Source: Stemphylium vesicarium (Eukaryota; Ascomycota; Dothideomycetes; Pleosporales; Pleosporaceae). Taken from it: a stretch of 64,000 bases of DNA. The position numbers and the translations under genes are program-made. A model generated the notes under the pieces. It was not told where the DNA came from. It ran no database searches and was given only the letters and a program-made list of their open reading frames with translations. The stretch is taken from assembly GCA_004380135.1 (NCBI GenBank), contig QXCR01000068.1:1-64000 (forward strand), read 5' to 3'. How positions within the stretch are numbered: the stretch's first letter is position 1; each line of letters begins with the position of its first letter. Positions 1 through 10,676 of this stretch are shown here, piece after piece.

Positions 1-3000
1 GGGGGGGGGAGGGGGCTGGAGCTTGAGTATGAGTTTATTGCTGTGATGATGGGCATAGGTTCTACATCCTTGGCAACTTTACATCACTACTACCATTTTT
101 CAAAGTTCTTTGGGCTTATTCACCCAGCTGTTCATAGGTTTTAGAACTGACGGGAAAGGAAGCTTAATTTAGAGTAAAGTCAAGACGGAAGCATTGTAGA
201 AGAGTTGTGACATCACTACGGCGCGTAGTGGATGTGAACGCTCCACTGATGGGGAAAGAACCTCAAATCCTGGGCGGGTCAATACGTTCGTGAATGGCGG
301 TATGCTGCTGCTTTATTGGAAGGATCTTGGCCTGGAAGCTTGTGAGAGCTTGTGCATACTAAACTCTGGGCTACATGCAGCTCCTACCCAAATTAGAGCC
401 AGTTGTACGCCGCTCCATAACGAAGGCACCTCTTAGTTGCCTTATTGAAGGGTGTCGGCCGAGTTTTGTGGCTGAGAGAATCCTTCGTGCACATTGATGG
501 CATGGTACGGGCCGCCGGCAGGAATACTGCGTATGTTCTCGCACTCGGGACCGAAGCTACGCATGATAAGTGGGATTCTCCAGCCGGTGGCCCGCAGCCG
601 ATAAGACGGAGATCCTGAAGGAGTCTGCAACTTCTACCCCACAAAATGCTTCTAACCGCTCGGTCTCTTTTGCGGGTTCCGGTATGATATCCGGGCCTTG
701 TACCTCAGAAACACTATTGCTAAGAAGTATTGAATCTTGCGCGATGGCACTGTTCACCTCCGTAAGGCACTCTCAAGACTTCTTATTCCTCGTGAGACCC
801 AAATAGGAAGGTGTCCTTCATGTAAGGCGCAGTGCGGTAGAGGGTGTGTAGTAAAGACTTGACTCATCTGGCTACGTGATCGATACCCAGGATCAGTTGC
901 CGTATCAGTCTACGTACCTGCATGTTAGCCTAAGTGGTGAAGTACTTACCTCCATTTGGTAAAGTGGCTCGGGCGTGGGAGATGTAAGCTTATGCAAGCC
1001 ACCACCCTCCATCTACACAGCTAGCCATACCATGCAGCAGCGCAACGGCGGAGCTGTAGGGTTATGGACCGACGTAAGCGCTGGGTGCGATTGCATCCTT
1101 GGCATGGGTGGAGTTTCGACGATCAGGGAAGGTCCTTTTACTAGGATGCGATGATCTTCACAGGGACTTAGATACGAGGAGATCACGGGAGATCAGACGT
1201 CGGAGGCTAGATCGCCCTGGCAGTGACTAGTGCTACACTGTCGCATGCTCGAGCAATAGTATTGGTTTTGACAGCCATACGTGCCCATCCTGAGCGGTGG
1301 TAGAAGGATGAAGGCTTTCACAAGCTGCTCGCTGACGACACGGCGATAAAACGAAAGTCCAAATGATTATTCGCTTAATAGCGGCAGCGGCAACGTACGT
1401 CGCTCTGCTCACATGAGATAATCGTAGGACCCGAGAGCATTTCCTTGTTGCGTGTGCTTTGTTTTCTCGAGTATGGGTAGTGTCGAGCAGCAGGTACAAA
1501 CTTGATCTACGTCTCCCCTTTTGGCGTGGGTGACATATCGAGGAGCCAGTCCACAATTTTGTAGGTGAACGCACTCGCATGATACCAGTTAACCCTAAAG
1601 TGTCGGGATTAAACGATGGCCTATTACGGTTGTCTGCTCCGTGGTACTATGAGCTGGGAGATTAGACACTCTTTGTCTACAGACATCTCGTTTGGTCCTG
1701 GTCAAAACTCGAGCCATGGTATCGCATTGTTACACGTCTTTGTGGGAGAGCGCGAGGATGATTGGAAGGACTGGGCGTTGAAAGAGAGGTTCTCTAGCGT
1801 CCTGCTGATCGCCGGCTGGTGGTGCTGGGAAAGATGGAAGTGCCGTAGGCGGGTAGGCTGAGCTGGGGAGCACGTGCGCGCGGCTAAACTCGGCGCTGAC
1901 AATCTTCCGCACCCGCGGACGGCGCACTTGATCCCACTGTTCTCTGCAACACCGCCATTGCACCAAGGCCTTCCGCCCTCGACAGCCCTACCGACTGGGG
2001 ACACGGCTGGTAGGTCCCTTTAGTGAGCGGAGCTTCTCACTTAAAAGGCAGGAGGAGGTTCACCACGGCGGCGAGCGCTCGCCGATGGCGTAGTGATCGG
2101 CAAGACGCCTTCCGTGCAGGACCCGCGTTCGCCCTGGGAAGGCTTGGAGGATCGTGCCTTTGCAGCCTTTCATCTGCGTCGGAAGCACGCAACGTTGCCA
2201 CGGCTCATCAGTCTGATATACACCCCTCTGCGCCGCTATCTTGTGGATCAGATCTGAATCCCCGGTCTGGCGTGCGGAAAGTGTGCGAACGCCAATCCCC
2301 TAATGGCGATTTGGTCATCGCCTCTTGCGCTACCTGATGTATCTCGCTTCGCCAATAGCACAACTCGCCAACTTCCTTTCGTCTTATCGGAGGTGTGGCT
2401 AAGGGTCGGGTTGGGTATATTGGTCTGCATCGTACTAACCCCCAAAGAAGGAGGTGGTTTCAGCAGTTGCGTGCTTTTAAGCTTATTGCTAGCGGGCCTT
2501 GGGTGGTAAGTCGATGGGGGCACCATGGCTGCAGATGACAGCAATCGAATGTCGCATGTGTTCGATTGACCGGGAGATTTAGGGGACTTTGCGGTGTCAC
2601 CTCGCAGTTATGCCAGAGGCTTGATGCTCCATCGCTCCATGAGGAAGGCCATTAAGCTGAATTCGCCAAGTCCGGGAAATAAGGTTACGCCTAGATCTTT
2701 GATTGGTTGGAGCTGGAATAACATCCCCTACTCGCCTAAAACGGAATCGGTGAGCTCGAATGCAGCTGCCGGAGGCCAACGACGCAGACGACTCTGCTGG
2801 TAATTTGGCCACAGCCTATCATCAGAGTGTTCCAGCCAAGTTTGAGATCCTTGAGGATATCAGGAAGTTGGTAAGAATTCCAGGCCTCACATGTGCTCAT
2901 ACACGATGCTCCCTTTACGTCAACTTCACCTGTCCATCTCAGCATATCAAAGCTTGGCCTAGTCGCAAGCGCTATTGCAAGTTTATCTAGTCTTTTTCTA

Positions 3001-3165
3001 TCGCGTAGCACGTAGCTACGGGTACCTCGGCATATGGCCGTCCATGTTTTCTGCCAGCACATTGGCGGCTCGTCCCGCGCCCTTGTCTGCTATGGTCAGG
3101 GCGCAAAAAGAACATACATGTAACTGGCCTATCTCGCTGAGGCTTGACTGGCTTTACCATCCACG
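1..3165. other. Gene-free or unrecognised sequence
   Basis: I see no recognisable gene here. Open frames are short (about 115 codons at most), lie in all six frames and resemble no family I know. The first 15 bases are almost all G, which may mark a sequence edge or a homopolymer. Base composition looks balanced, not AT-rich, so this is not an obvious RIP-mutated island. The segment from about 2.7 kb on leads into the weak gene model at 3166-3618. Confidence 0.6.
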
Positions 3166-3618
3166 TTGATTGGGATTGTGGAACTTCGACTAGGAGACAA
3201 AGCCCTGGTGCCATACTTGAAGAGCCCCTGGTGGCAATCCTGCATGAAACAGCTTCATTTGACAGTCGGCGTACCACTGATCCACTCATCCTCTCTTCAC
3301 TCCGCTATCAGGATTCCGACAAGGATTATCGCCGCTGCAGATCGATTAGTCCCACGTCCAATCGCAACACAGCACCAGCCTTCTACGTTGAATCTTGACG
3401 CGACCTTGTCCACGGCTCTAACCAAGTAAGCGATTTTAATATAATCAGCAGCATGCCAAGATGCGACATCTGACCTTCTACTAACAGCCAGGTATCCTCC
3501 TCCTAGTCATTCCACCCGTTCTATCATCGCCTCCGCCGTGGCTTGGAAGGAAGTAGTGCCGGAACACACTGTAGCACCTCCCAAACTAGGCATCGAAGGT
3601 CTACCAACGCCATCTTAG
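3166..3618 (+). CDS. Weak two-exon hypothetical gene or 3' gene remnant
   Basis: An open frame running to 3425 is interrupted by an ideal fungal intron (3426-3491, 66 bp: donor GTAAGC, branch site CTAAC eight bases before the acceptor AG). It resumes in phase to a TAG at 3616-3618. The joined reading is about 128 residues. It contains many Pro, Ser and Thr, shows no signal peptide or membrane segment, and matches no family I recognise. The 5' end is unresolved: a TGA lies directly before 3166 and the first in-frame triplet is TTG, so a real gene would need an upstream exon. It could be the last two exons of a degraded gene or a chance alignment of splice-like signals. The main support is the quality of the intron. 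Confidence 0.25.
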
Positions 3619-3755
3619 GCCGCTTTAGCGACTAACAGCATCTCCTACCGTGGTGTAGGCACTTCGGTCTTGCACAGAATCGCCTTCTCGGTGGCTAATA
3701 ATCCTTATTGGAAGGTGGATTCGCGTCTTGTCCCAACATCAGGCTGCGGAATACA

Positions 3756-3765
3756 TATATATAAA
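3756..3765 (+). promoter_or_regulatory. TATA box of subtilisin gene 1
   Basis: TATATATAAA lies about 117 bp before the ATG of the first protease gene. It is followed by a C/A-rich leader, as is usual for strongly expressed secreted-enzyme genes of filamentous ascomycetes. The position fits a core promoter element; no transcript start is visible. Confidence 0.55.
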
Positions 3766-3881
3766 GACCACAGAACTCTCTCTCTAAACTCCAGACAACG
3801 AGCGCAGCAACACTCAGTCCGTCATTCAGCAGTCTCATCGACCTTCACTCCATCGACTTCGTTGTTTGACCAATATTCAAT

Positions 3882-5219
3882 ATGAAGCTCTCACTTCTCC
3901 TCGCCCTTCTGCCAGTGGCTCTTGCCCTGCCTGCGCCAGTCATCCTTCCCCGTGCTGGCTCTCCTATCCCAGGGAGATACATCGTCAAGATGAAGAACGA
4001 GAACCTCCAAGGCCTCATCGACACTGCTCTCAAGCTCATCAAGAAGGACCCTAAGCACGTCTACAAGTTCGGTGGCTTTGGTGGCTTCTCTGCTGATCTT
4101 GCTGACGACATTGTTGAACTGCTCCGCAACCTGCCTGGTGTCGACTACATTGAGCAAGACGCCGTCGTCACGGCAGACTTTGCGAAGGCCGATGCTATCG
4201 AGAAGAGGGCCTATGTTACCCAGTCTTCTGCCACTTGGGGTCTTGGTCGCATCTCGCACCAGAACCGTGGTACAACCTCGTACACATATGACAACTCCGC
4301 CGGTGAAGGCACTTGCGCTTACATCATCGACACTGGTATCTACACTGCCCACCCTGAATTTGAGGGCCGTGCCACCTTCCTCGCCAACTACGCGGACAGC
4401 TCCAACACTGACGGCAATGTAAGTGATCACGTGGCTCAAGCTCATCATGTAGCATTTACTGACTTCTCTAGGGTCACGGCACCCACTGTGCCGGTACTGT
4501 CGGCTCCAAGTCCTACGGTGTAGCCAAGAAGACCAAGCTCTACGCTGTCAAGGTTCTCGATGCCAGTGGCTCGGTACGTGGAAATCACTCCGTTCTTTTT
4601 TTCAAGTTGCTAACCGCCGCATGAAGGGTACCAACTCTGGTGTTATCGCAGGTATCAACTTTGTCGCCAACGATGCCGCGACCCGAAGCTGCCCCAAGGG
4701 TGCTGTCGCTAACATGTCCCTCGGTGGCAGTCGCTCTTCTGCTGTCAACTCTGCTGCTGCCAACGCTGTCCGTGCTGGTGTCTTCATGGCCGTTGCTGCC
4801 GGTAACGAGGGCGTGGACGCCATTAACTCTTCTCCTGCCTCGGAGCCCACCGTCTTCACTGTCGGTGCCACTGACAGCTCTGACCGCCTGGCTTCCTTCT
4901 CCAACTACGGCTCGGTTGTTGACATTCTTGCTCCCGGTGTTTCTATCCTTTCTACCTGGAACAACGGTGGCACCGTAAGTTTGATCCAATTATCGATCAT
5001 ATATCGAAAGCTGACAATGCAAAGAACACCATCTCCGGAACTTCCATGGCTGCTCCTCACGTTGCTGGTCTCGGTGCCTACCTTTTGGCTCTCGAGGGCG
5101 CCAAGACCCCTGCTGCTCTTTCTTCTCGTATCCAGAGCCTGTCTCTCAAGAACAAGATCACCGGTGTCCCATCCAGCACCGTGAACTACCTCGCTTTCAA
5201 CGGAAACCCCAGCGGTTAA
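3882..5219 (+). CDS. Secreted subtilisin-like serine protease (S8A, proteinase K/oryzin type)
   Basis: Predicted 393-residue alkaline endoprotease of the S8 family with an I9 propeptide; it should be secreted and cleave proteins outside the cell. Exons are 3882-4418, 4472-4573, 4627-4974 and 5025-5219; all three introns (50-53 bp) are phase 0. Residues 1-17 form a signal peptide. The I9 inhibitor domain follows (GRYIVKMK near residue 30) and the protease domain starts near residue 115. The catalytic triad is intact: Asp150 in IIDTG, His181 in GHGTHCAGT and Ser336 in SGTSMAAPH. The oxyanion-hole Asn is in AAGNEG. Length is normal for the family and the start is the only ATG that gives a signal peptide. 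A paralogue lies 3.4 kb downstream on the same strand. A TATA box precedes the gene. Confidence 0.95.
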
Positions 5220-8200
5220 ACAGCCAACTCGTTGATTGGTTTTTGCGAGCATGTTTCTCATTACTGTCGATCCAGGCACGAACTTATAGAGGTGGAAGAA
5301 TTCTTTCTATCTTTTCTTACGAAATTATGATGGCTGCTGCTGCATATGAGGCGAGTGTTGCATTGTTCTTTGGAGGCCAGTAGCTTTTATGAGAATACAT
5401 GATGTTCATCAAATTTATTTTGGTAGCTCTGGATCGCAAAGTCTCGTGACTACAACAAATTTTCACAAAACAGCGACTGGTAACTACGAACGGCACAGGG
5501 AGACATCAAGCGGAGTCTCGTCTCAACAGCCTGCGAGCCCAAGGACGAATGCGACGCACACAGTCTTTGCACTACCATGATTAACTTATTTGCGACAATG
5601 GCTTATCTCACAGCCCAGATTGTTTCGCCGCCACCGATGCCTACGTTTCACATCGTACCATACATTTCGTCTTTGGACGTCCTGACTAAGGTTCTCTACC
5701 GCAGGTGGTGTGGACGCGCCGTTACGATGGTGCAGTAGTATGACAGCGCCGCGTCGACTGGTCTTGCATAGCTCTCATGCAGGGTCTGCTGAGGCGTCTA
5801 GCACTCTAGGCTAGAGAGACATGAGGATTTTCGGAAAGCTATGCACGCCTCGCCGGAACCATGGTCATGCTCTGTTGATTGCAACCAGCTGAATACGCCC
5901 CGCACGTCAGCTCTGGGTCCGCGAGTTACAAGGCCATCTCCTCATCGCCAGCCATGAGATCGCTTCACATATCAATATGGAGGTATTGCGGTTGTGGCTT
6001 GCAACTGCCATCTTTTTCCAGTGTCGGCGCACAGACCTGGGAAAGGGGTGTCATCGGACACGCGCCGCAAGACTCAACTACCACTGCCTGCGACACACCG
6101 ATCCTCGCAAATGACCCAATGAACAATGCAGTTCAAACCAGATACTGAGAGCCTTCTTTCGCTCAGTCTTCTGAGGATCTCATAACAATCTGACCGCCGC
6201 CAAAGCTCGCGAGCCCTGCATCACGGTACCGATGACGTACCTGCGCGACAAGCTTTAATCTAGCCTTCAGCCACAATGCGGAGTAGCCACGGCCGAGACA
6301 CCTATTACTGATGGAATACAGTGGGGGGGAAAGCTACGGAATATGCCAAACAATTGTCGCATCTTTTGCCAGGAATGAAGCTTCTGGGTGCGTAATTCTC
6401 TGAGCGGTTTGCCGCCTCCGATCACGCTTCGCGCGTCGCAGTTGACGCCACGACTCACGTGGCCAGTCTACATCCATGACAAACTTCGGTTGCCTGCTTC
6501 GCATCAGACACGAGATATTCAAAGATGGTACATCAGCGCGTATCAATTTCCAGGATCTAGAGTGTGTGGGATGGCAGCCCTGTCTTTGCCTACCCGCATG
6601 TGAGCGAGCATTAGCTGTTCCTCACAATATGGAACAATATCGAAGGCATCAACCAGCCAAGCTTATTCCTCTCATGTTAGAGTATACATCGCATCTACGA
6701 AACGATGCGGCCGAGAAGGACGGGACAGACCACTTCACCTCGAATGATCATCCTCAACGCGCATACACTTTTCGCTGTACGAACGATCGTCGACACTTAC
6801 GACTGTCGCTACTGCTTTGCTTGTCTGTGACAAGAAGAACCCTATATGCGAGAAACACTCCAAGGCGTAATAAATCGAAAATATCCATCTGTGGAGCTAA
6901 AAAAATAAATATATATAGCCGATCCGCTGCACCTGACACGAATGAACACTGTCTGGCACTCACATGCGACGCCTTCATCGATCAAGGAACATGTGCTTTT
7001 GACCATTGCGACGAGATCGGTCACCGCTCTGGGGGACATACATCCCAGCCAACTAATTTGATCCCACTTTTAATGCCCCTCCGCGGGAATGTGCGGCCTT
7101 ATTCCTGTCAGGTGGCAAACCTCAATGGTTCTCAAACAATAATCGAAATGTTGGCTCGCCGAAGTTGATCTTACCTTGTCGGGTCTCCTTTGATTTGCTG
7201 ACGATTTTTGAGATCCTCGCTGCGCCGGATCAACGTGCCAGGCGCAGCCAGCATATGATGCCATAACCAGAGCCAACTCCTTCAGATCACCGACTCTCTG
7301 TTGGCAAAGGGAGCCGCCCGTTTGACTTTGATTAGCATTACTCAATCCTGACGGAATAGCAAGGCTGACATATAGGTGCACGAGCCAATGCTTCTCGCTA
7401 GGCATAACTTCGCCGCCTAAGAGTGCGCCGCCCTCGGTCACACAGTGCGTACAACTGCATGTATCTGAGAATACATAACCCTCTCGTGCAGGGTGGAAGA
7501 CAAACCACTGCTTGGATCAGATATCCCAACAATTCTAGTTCTGGCGATAGCTCATGTGTTCATACAGGGATTCCAACTTTGCATTAGTTTACTCATGCGC
7601 AGGTCAAGTGGCGTTTGCCAACGAGACGCTGTCATCGCCTATGATTCTGAAAGTTTAGATAAGGCGACCGGTTACTATCCAGTTGTTCGGTTCTACGACA
7701 AGACACGATAAAATGGCAACCCGCGGGTGTGACATAGCATTGCAAGGAATTGAGCCACTGCAGGTTAAGTCTCACAGTGCACGGGCCAAAACAACACCGT
7801 TATTATCGTGTCTTGGCCTGGGAGGATTGCCACTCAACTTGGGCTGGCTCATGAGTTCCCAAGCTTGCTATGAGGCCTTCGCTGACCTAAGTGGTCAAGA
7901 TTAGACCTTCCAGTCTTCTGTATTCTCGGTGAGCCACTATTGCTACGCAAGTCGGCAAATTGGCAACATTTCTGTCAGGCTCTTGGGGAGTGCTACCCTA
8001 ACAAAAAATGTACCATATCTATCACCGTACCATTCTCGGGTCAGTTTGCTTACCGCGATTACGGCTGGCTCGTGCCGCATCTGCATCCTTCCGCTTGGTA
8101 ACCCGGCCGCTCTATACCGCTTGAGGCGATAGCACAGCCTTATTGGAGAACACAAACCAGCTTGAAAAACACACTGTATAACTAACGATACTATGCGTCT

Positions 8201-8608
8201 AACACATTGAGCTATGCGTCTAACAATACCTGCCAGGATCCGGGGAGTACTGAGCACATAGACGTGCTGCTGAGCCTTGACAAGCAGCATGCCTATCATG
8301 GCCACGCTTCTTGTGCCCTTACTATTGTTGTCGAAGAGAATGCGGTCACGAACACCACGACACACGGTGGTCTGTGGGGTGTATCACTGCATCTATGCAT
8401 GCGCGAGGCTCATCACCCTCCGGTTCCACGGAATGCGCAGCACAAGAAATGCCTGCCGTCTTGGGTGACGGATATTTGTACAACAACCGCACTTAAATAG
8501 TAGCTACAGGGCGCAAGCAGATGCTGTCCAAGTCGAGATAATTGGTACGACATCAATTCTTCACATCATTACATTCTCATCAGGGTCTTTCCGAGGATTC
8601 TCACGAAA
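5220..8608. other. 3.4-kb spacer between the two protease genes
   Basis: No recognisable gene. The longest open frame runs on the + strand from about 6476 to 7168 (230 codons). It starts with an ATG but has no domain, no signal peptide and an irregular composition rich in Arg, Cys and His, so I treat it as chance. No duplicated copy of the protease genes or a transposon is visible. A short direct repeat sits at 8191-8225. Confidence 0.55.
8191..8225. repeat. 14-bp direct repeat before subtilisin gene 2
   Basis: CTATGCGTCTAACA occurs at 8191-8204 and again at 8212-8225 with seven bases between. It lies about 385 bp before the second protease start. It could be a footprint of a small duplication or a paired binding site; nothing in the sequence decides. 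Confidence 0.5.
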
Positions 8609-10000
8609 ATGTACGTCTCTCTGCTCTTCGCAATCGCCTCGATCGCATCTGCCGCACCGTTGCTCGGTGTGGATCGTCGCAATGCTATTCCAGGAAAGTG
8701 GATTGTCAAGATGAAAGGCGACATCGCCACGTTTGCGGCAGACGATATGAAAGCCACTCTCTCCAAAAAACCTGATTACGACTACTCCATGCCTGGATTC
8801 CGGGGCTTTGCTGGAACTCTATCCGACGAGGAGCTTGCCCAACTACAAGCCTCAGATCAAGTACGGTACAAGATGTGAATTGTGAAACGTGTGCTAAACT
8901 GCACAGGTCGAGTATGTTCAACAGGACGTCAAGGTTCACAAAATGGAGCTCGTCCAGCAGTTCAACGCTACATGGGGCTTGTCTCGTATCTCGCATGCGA
9001 AGCCTAATGATACCACATATCTCTATGATTCCGGTGCGGGAACCGGGACATGCGCGTACGTTGAAAGATATCACTATGTTGTCTCCGAGTCTTATTGACA
9101 ACTTCTTTAGCTATGTGATCGACACGGGCATTGACGTCACACACCCCGAGTTTCAAGGGCGTGAGTACAAGTCCTCTGGTCTCTAATCCACGTGCTGAAT
9201 TGTATACAGGTGCTTTTTTCGCGGCCGACTACTCCGGCGAGGAGACTTCGATAGACGGCGACGGCCATGGTACCCACGTTGCCGGAACCATCGGGTCCGT
9301 CACCTGGGGTGTAGCAAAGAATACTACGCTCTTCGCTGTGAGGGTACTCGATTCGAGCGGCTCCGGTGAGCTCTCGGGTGTGCTTGCAGGTATGCAATTC
9401 GTCATAACAGATGCGAAGCGGCGTCAGGAGGAGGGTCAGTGTCCTTCGGGTGTGGTCGCTAACATGAGCATGGGTGGTGAAAAGGACCAAGCCATGAACG
9501 ACGCCGTGAGTAATTCTCCCTTGACTTACAGTATTCATGGACTGATATTGGCTCAGGCTGCTGCTATCGTTGCAGCGGGTATCTTCCTCGGGGCCGCAGC
9601 AGGCAATGAAGCTACGCCCGTTGAATACTGGTCTCCTTCCTCCGAGCCCTCAGTCTGTACAGTGGGTGCTACTGCAGCTAACGATACGCTCATTTGGTGG
9701 TCTAACTACGGATCCCTGGTCGATATCTTAGCTCCTGGTGTCGACATCACCAGCACCTGGCCTGGTGGCAGAATCATGACCCTCCAGGGTACGAGTATGG
9801 CTGCCCCGCACGTTGTTGGCCTCGCAGCGTATATGCTTGGGCTTGGAGCCCCAGTAGAGGGTCTGTGTGAGACTTTGGCTGCCCAAGCGATAAAAGGTGC
9901 GATTGACGAGAGTACATTGCCGGAAGGTACGCCGAATCTGCTGGCATTCAATGGTGCGGACGCGGGAAAGCTGTACGGGAGACGTAGGATCAGGGTCTAA
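8609..10000 (+). CDS. Second secreted subtilisin-like protease (S8A)
   Basis: Predicted 396-residue secreted endoprotease, paralogous to the gene at 3882. Exons are 8609-8860, 8907-9055, 9111-9160, 9210-9505 and 9557-10000 (introns of 46-55 bp). There is a signal peptide (residues 1-16), an I9 propeptide (GKWIVKMK, then a PGFRGFAGTLS segment) and a catalytic domain. The triad is intact: Asp138 in VIDTG, His170 in GHGTHVAGT and Ser329 in GTSMAAPH, with the oxyanion Asn in AAGNE. The C-terminus carries a short basic tail (GRRRIRV) that the first protease lacks. None of its four introns matches an intron position in the neighbouring paralogue. The gene is on the same strand as the first, but 3.4 kb apart and too diverged to be a recent tandem copy. 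Confidence 0.92.
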
Positions 10001-10676
10001 GCCTAGATGTCATCGGAGCAAGGCGACGGCAGCTTGGGTCATTCTCGATCTCCGCGTCAGGGTTAGGTACACTGTACTTCCAAGATACGCATCCTGCCTG
10101 ATGCGCCTTTCAACCTCATAGGAGAACAGAATGCAATACTACTACCGAATCATCTTCTGACCTGGCTATTCTATGAATGTGACGCGGATCGCGCCGTGAT
10201 GACAGGACCGGTCATCGACTTGCGGGACGTTGCATAAAGACTCACCTGCCGTCCCGTCTCACGCCAACCGTAGTCGCATCGTCGGTCGCAGACGGCCTAT
10301 GGCGATTCAAGATCTCCTGCCAAATATCTCCGATGTCAACGGCTGTCGCGATATCTGCACCGATATCTTAGCGTGAGATCTCAGCCTCGTAACGGTGATG
10401 TCGCCCAAGCACTCGTCGCCGATCGTCACTTCAGTAAGCGGCTGACGTAGCGCGCGCGACCAACCACAGGCAGTCTCACGAGCAAATTGCGGGGTAGACG
10501 CTTGCGATAACAGGCTAGCCCCAGCTGCGAGCGCAACACCTTCTGCGCTCCAAGCCTTCCAAGAGCATTGCATCCCACTTTTGATCCCGCCTCATATTGT
10601 GCCCATTGGTACAGACTTGCACTCCCCGGACTCAGGCCACGCTCTCACCACGGAATAGAGGCGCATCGCACAAGTC
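10001..10676. other. Intergenic, upstream of the repeat-motif gene
   Basis: No gene seen. The sequence holds the 3' flank of the second protease and the presumed promoter of the gene starting at 10677. I find no clear TATA box or strong repeat. Confidence 0.5.

Noticed and set aside
1..3165. Telomere-proximal or transposon sequence at the left end
   Set aside because: No TTAGGG-type repeat, no transposase or reverse-transcriptase motif and no long terminal repeats; only a G-rich start.
6476..7168. Plus-strand ATG-started frame of 230 codons
   Set aside because: No domain, signal peptide or membrane helix, irregular composition, and no gene-like context. It is likely chance.
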